A stretch of 14,679 nt of DNA, from positions 1 to 14,679 of the forward strand of contig JADINF010000052.1 of assembly GCA_017694145.1 (NCBI GenBank), given 5' to 3'. The DNA comes from Candidatus Stercoripulliclostridium pullicola (GTDB lineage: Bacteria; Bacillota; Clostridia; Christensenellales; DTU072). The translations under genes were made by a program, and so were the position numbers. The notes below the pieces were generated by a model that did no database searches, had not been told where the DNA came from, and saw only the letters and a program-made list of their open reading frames with translations. This document shows, in pieces, positions 13,240 through 14,679 of this stretch; positions within the stretch are counted from its first letter, which is position 1; every line of letters begins with the position of its first letter.

Positions 13240-13266
13240 GACCCCGCGTGAAGCGGGGTCTTTTTT
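13240..13266 (+). terminator. Rho-independent terminator of the acidic zinc-ribbon gene
   Basis: Perfect 8-bp stem GACCCCGC (13240-13247) / GCGGGGTC (13253-13260) with a 5-nt loop, then six T (13261-13266). Confidence 0.95.
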
Positions 13267-13286
13267 ATGTTCCGCGCCCGCTCTCC

Positions 13287-13302
13287 TGCGGCGCGCGCCG
13301 CA
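13287..13302. repeat. 16-bp perfect GC palindrome
   Basis: TGCGGCGCGCGCCGCA is perfectly self-complementary. It follows the terminator at 13266 by 20 bp and is not followed by T residues, so it is not itself a terminator. It might be a protein-binding site or a chance GC-rich symmetry. Confidence 0.5.
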
Positions 13303-13314
13303 CGTGAAACTATT

Positions 13315-13365
13315 TAATTATTTATATTATAATCGTGCGTGCGGTATTATAAAAGTAAATAATTA
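13315..13365. repeat. 51-bp AT-rich nested inverted repeat upstream of the surface-protein gene
   Basis: The outer arms TAATTATTTA (13315-13324) and TAAATAATTA (13356-13365) are perfect 10-bp inverses. The inner arms TTATAAT (13327-13333) and ATTATAA (13346-13352) are perfect 7-bp inverses. The centre is a 12-nt GC-rich stretch, CGTGCGTGCGGT. Two or three unmatched bases separate inner from outer arms. It ends 9 bp before the putative -35 box at 13375, a position typical of an operator; it could also fold as RNA or DNA cruciform. Confidence 0.7.
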
Positions 13366-13374
13366 TGTCCCGCC

Positions 13375-13403
13375 TTGCGCTTTTCGCGCGCGTATGATAC
13401 TAT
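13375..13403 (+). promoter_or_regulatory. Putative promoter of the right-hand surface-protein gene
   Basis: TTGCGC (13375-13380), 17-nt spacer, TACTAT (13398-13403). The boxes are moderate matches. A TATAAT inside the inverted repeat (13328-13333) is an alternative -10 but lacks a good -35. The predicted leader is about 30 nt. Confidence 0.45.
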
Positions 13404-13439
13404 GATGAAGGACCTTTTCCGCCAATCGGGAGGTGTGTA

Positions 13440-14679
13440 ATGGCAAAAAGTACCGACTTTCTTACTGAACGCAAACCGGCATTATCGGCTTTGTTTCTGC
13501 TTGTTATAGCGGCTCTTGCCGTCGTTTCCGCGCTCGTTCTACCGGCGCTCGCGCCAGGCGCGGCGTACGCCGCAGGCGGGCTTACCGACGAGCAACTTTC
13601 GTTTACCGTCGATACCGGTTCCTATGTGGCAGGCACGGAGCACGACGCCAGCAACGGCGTTTTCCCCGTTTTCACTCTGAAATTCTCCGAGAAAAACCCC
13701 GGACTTGCGCAGAGTACCTTCTGGTATGCTTTCGGCGATTCCGAGGACGGCGTCCCCGCCGCGGATTCGGACGAATGGACGGCTACGTCGGCGGCAGATT
13801 ACGATCCCGCTTCGGGCGAGCTCACCCTCCATCTCGATACTATCGCGCGCGCCAATTACTCTCCCGAAACCAACAGCTTCCATAAATATATGTATTTCCG
13901 TTCGGGCACCACGGACGGATTGAGCTATTACGTAAGCGATCGCGCATACGAAGTCAATATCGTCAACTGCGTTTCAGGCGACTACACCGTGGACAGCATA
14001 AGAGCTTCCTATATGAGCGGAACGGGACTTTCCGATTACGATCTCCGCTCCGACAATCCCGTTTGGGCGGCGTCGAGGATCACGGTGGTCGTGACCAACG
14101 ACAGCGGCACTTACGACAACGCGAGATTTTATTACCAACTCGAAGGCTACGATCCCGTGCCTTTCGTCAACAAGTCCACCGACAACGGCGACGGCACTTT
14201 CAGCTATTACGCGGAAGCCGTCGTTCCCGGCGAGGACAGCGGCATACTTTCCTACGACGGAAGCTTCACGATAATTTCCACCGATCTTTCCGGGATCTAT
14301 CAATATACGCAAACGGACATGCGCGTGCGTTTCGACATGGCGACTCCCGAATACGCCGTGACCGCCACCGTTCCGAGCGGCTCCGCGACCGCGGAGTATC
14401 CCGTCGGCAGCTGGACGAGCGGTAAAGTCACGTATACCCTTACCCCGCAGACGGTGCTTTCCGGAGCCAATTATTACTACGCTTTCGACCTTACCGACGA
14501 GTTCGCGCTTATGCAACGTTCCGGCAACAGCTATACTCTCACCGTCGAAGAGCCGGGACAGACCACCGTTTATTTCAAAGCGATCAGCGGCTCCGGTATC
14601 GAAAACCTCTCTTCCGGATATCTTACGAAAATAGATCCCGCCGCTCCCGCCGTCAATATTTCGGCGCGCGACGCGGCGG
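13440..14679 (+). CDS. Large secreted Ig-like surface protein, N-terminal part (3' truncated by the window)
   Basis: The frame runs open from ATG 13440 to the window end: 413 codons plus one base, with no stop. GGGAGGTG (13428-13435) lies 4 nt upstream and fixes the start. The N-terminus is a long Sec signal peptide: a charged region (MAKSTDFLTERK), a hydrophobic core (~14-37), and a likely signal peptidase I site after A44 (AYA, then AGG). The mature part is rich in Tyr, Ser, Thr, Asp and Gly with alternating beta strands, consistent with consecutive Ig-like modules, for example DNGDGTFSYYAEAVVPG, then a third stretch from ~300. No catalytic motif is visible. By analogy with the protein ending at 1386 it probably continues through further repeats to a C-terminal membrane anchor (inference). 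Confidence 0.88.
   Translation, partial: MAKSTDFLTERKPALSALFLLVIAALAVVSALVLPALAPGAAYAAGGLTDEQLSFTVDTGSYVAGTEHDASNGVFPVFTLKFSEKNPGLAQSTFWYAFGDSEDGVPAADSDEWTATSAADYDPASGELTLHLDTIARANYSPETNSFHKYMYFRSGTTDGLSYYVSDRAYEVNIVNCVSGDYTVDSIRASYMSGTGLSDYDLRSDNPVWAASRITVVVTNDSGTYDNARFYYQLEGYDPVPFVNKSTDNGDGTFSYYAEAVVPGEDSGILSYDGSFTIISTDLSGIYQYTQTDMRVRFDMATPEYAVTATVPSGSATAEYPVGSWTSGKVTYTLTPQTVLSGANYYYAFDLTDEFALMQRSGNSYTLTVEEPGQTTVYFKAISGSGIENLSSGYLTKIDPAAPAVNISARDAA

Overview
The window reads as the chromosome of an anaerobic, endospore-forming member of the Clostridia, probably an uncultured gut-type lineage of moderate GC content. The evidence is: a class III (oxygen-sensitive) ribonucleotide reductase with its radical-SAM activase; the germination pair sleB-ypeB, found only in spore formers; Gram-positive style signals (strong GGAGG-type ribosome sites, near-consensus sigma-A promoters, U-tailed hairpin terminators); and large Ig-like surface proteins with a signal peptide or one C-terminal membrane anchor. 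A Christensenellales-like relative is possible, but I cannot place it further from sequence alone. I found no tRNA, rRNA, CRISPR array, insertion sequence or phage gene. No gap between genes exceeds 300 bases.

Layout, left to right. (1) 1-1676: the C-terminal part of a large MBG-repeat surface protein that began outside the window, a small charged protein 3 nt behind it, and a terminator. (2) 1691-6005: a DNA-precursor redox module on the plus strand. It holds nrdG (probably a leaderless mRNA), two identical NrdR-type boxes overlapping the nrdD promoter region, nrdD carrying a fused C-terminal glutaredoxin-like domain, and a thioredoxin-reductase-like flavoprotein, closed by a strong terminator. 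(3) 6031-7832: a GPH-family sugar:cation symporter with its own promoter. (4) 7898-9423: thiamine pyrophosphokinase on the minus strand, divergent from xanthine phosphoribosyltransferase on the plus strand. Their two near-consensus promoters lie back to back, 7 bp apart at the -35 boxes. (5) 9490-11511: sleB-ypeB, the cortex-lytic germination operon. (6) 11524-12491: an unrecognised lipoprotein with its own promoter and terminator. (7) 12635-13266: a small protein with two duplicated zinc ribbons and an extremely acidic tail. (8) 13315-14679: a long AT-rich inverted repeat, then the N-terminal part of a second large secreted Ig-like protein that runs off the right edge.

Most of this is core metabolism in short transcription units. 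The most coherent system is region 2. NrdG makes the glycyl radical on NrdD, NrdD reduces ribonucleotides, the fused redoxin domain probably supplies dithiol electrons, and the adjacent flavoprotein probably recharges it. That flavoprotein lacks the arginine motif used to bind NADPH, so its electron donor is an open question. I see no defence, mobile or secondary-metabolite system here. The points most worth checking are the redox module, the acidic zinc-ribbon protein, the 51-bp inverted repeat, and the paired surface-protein loci at the window ends.
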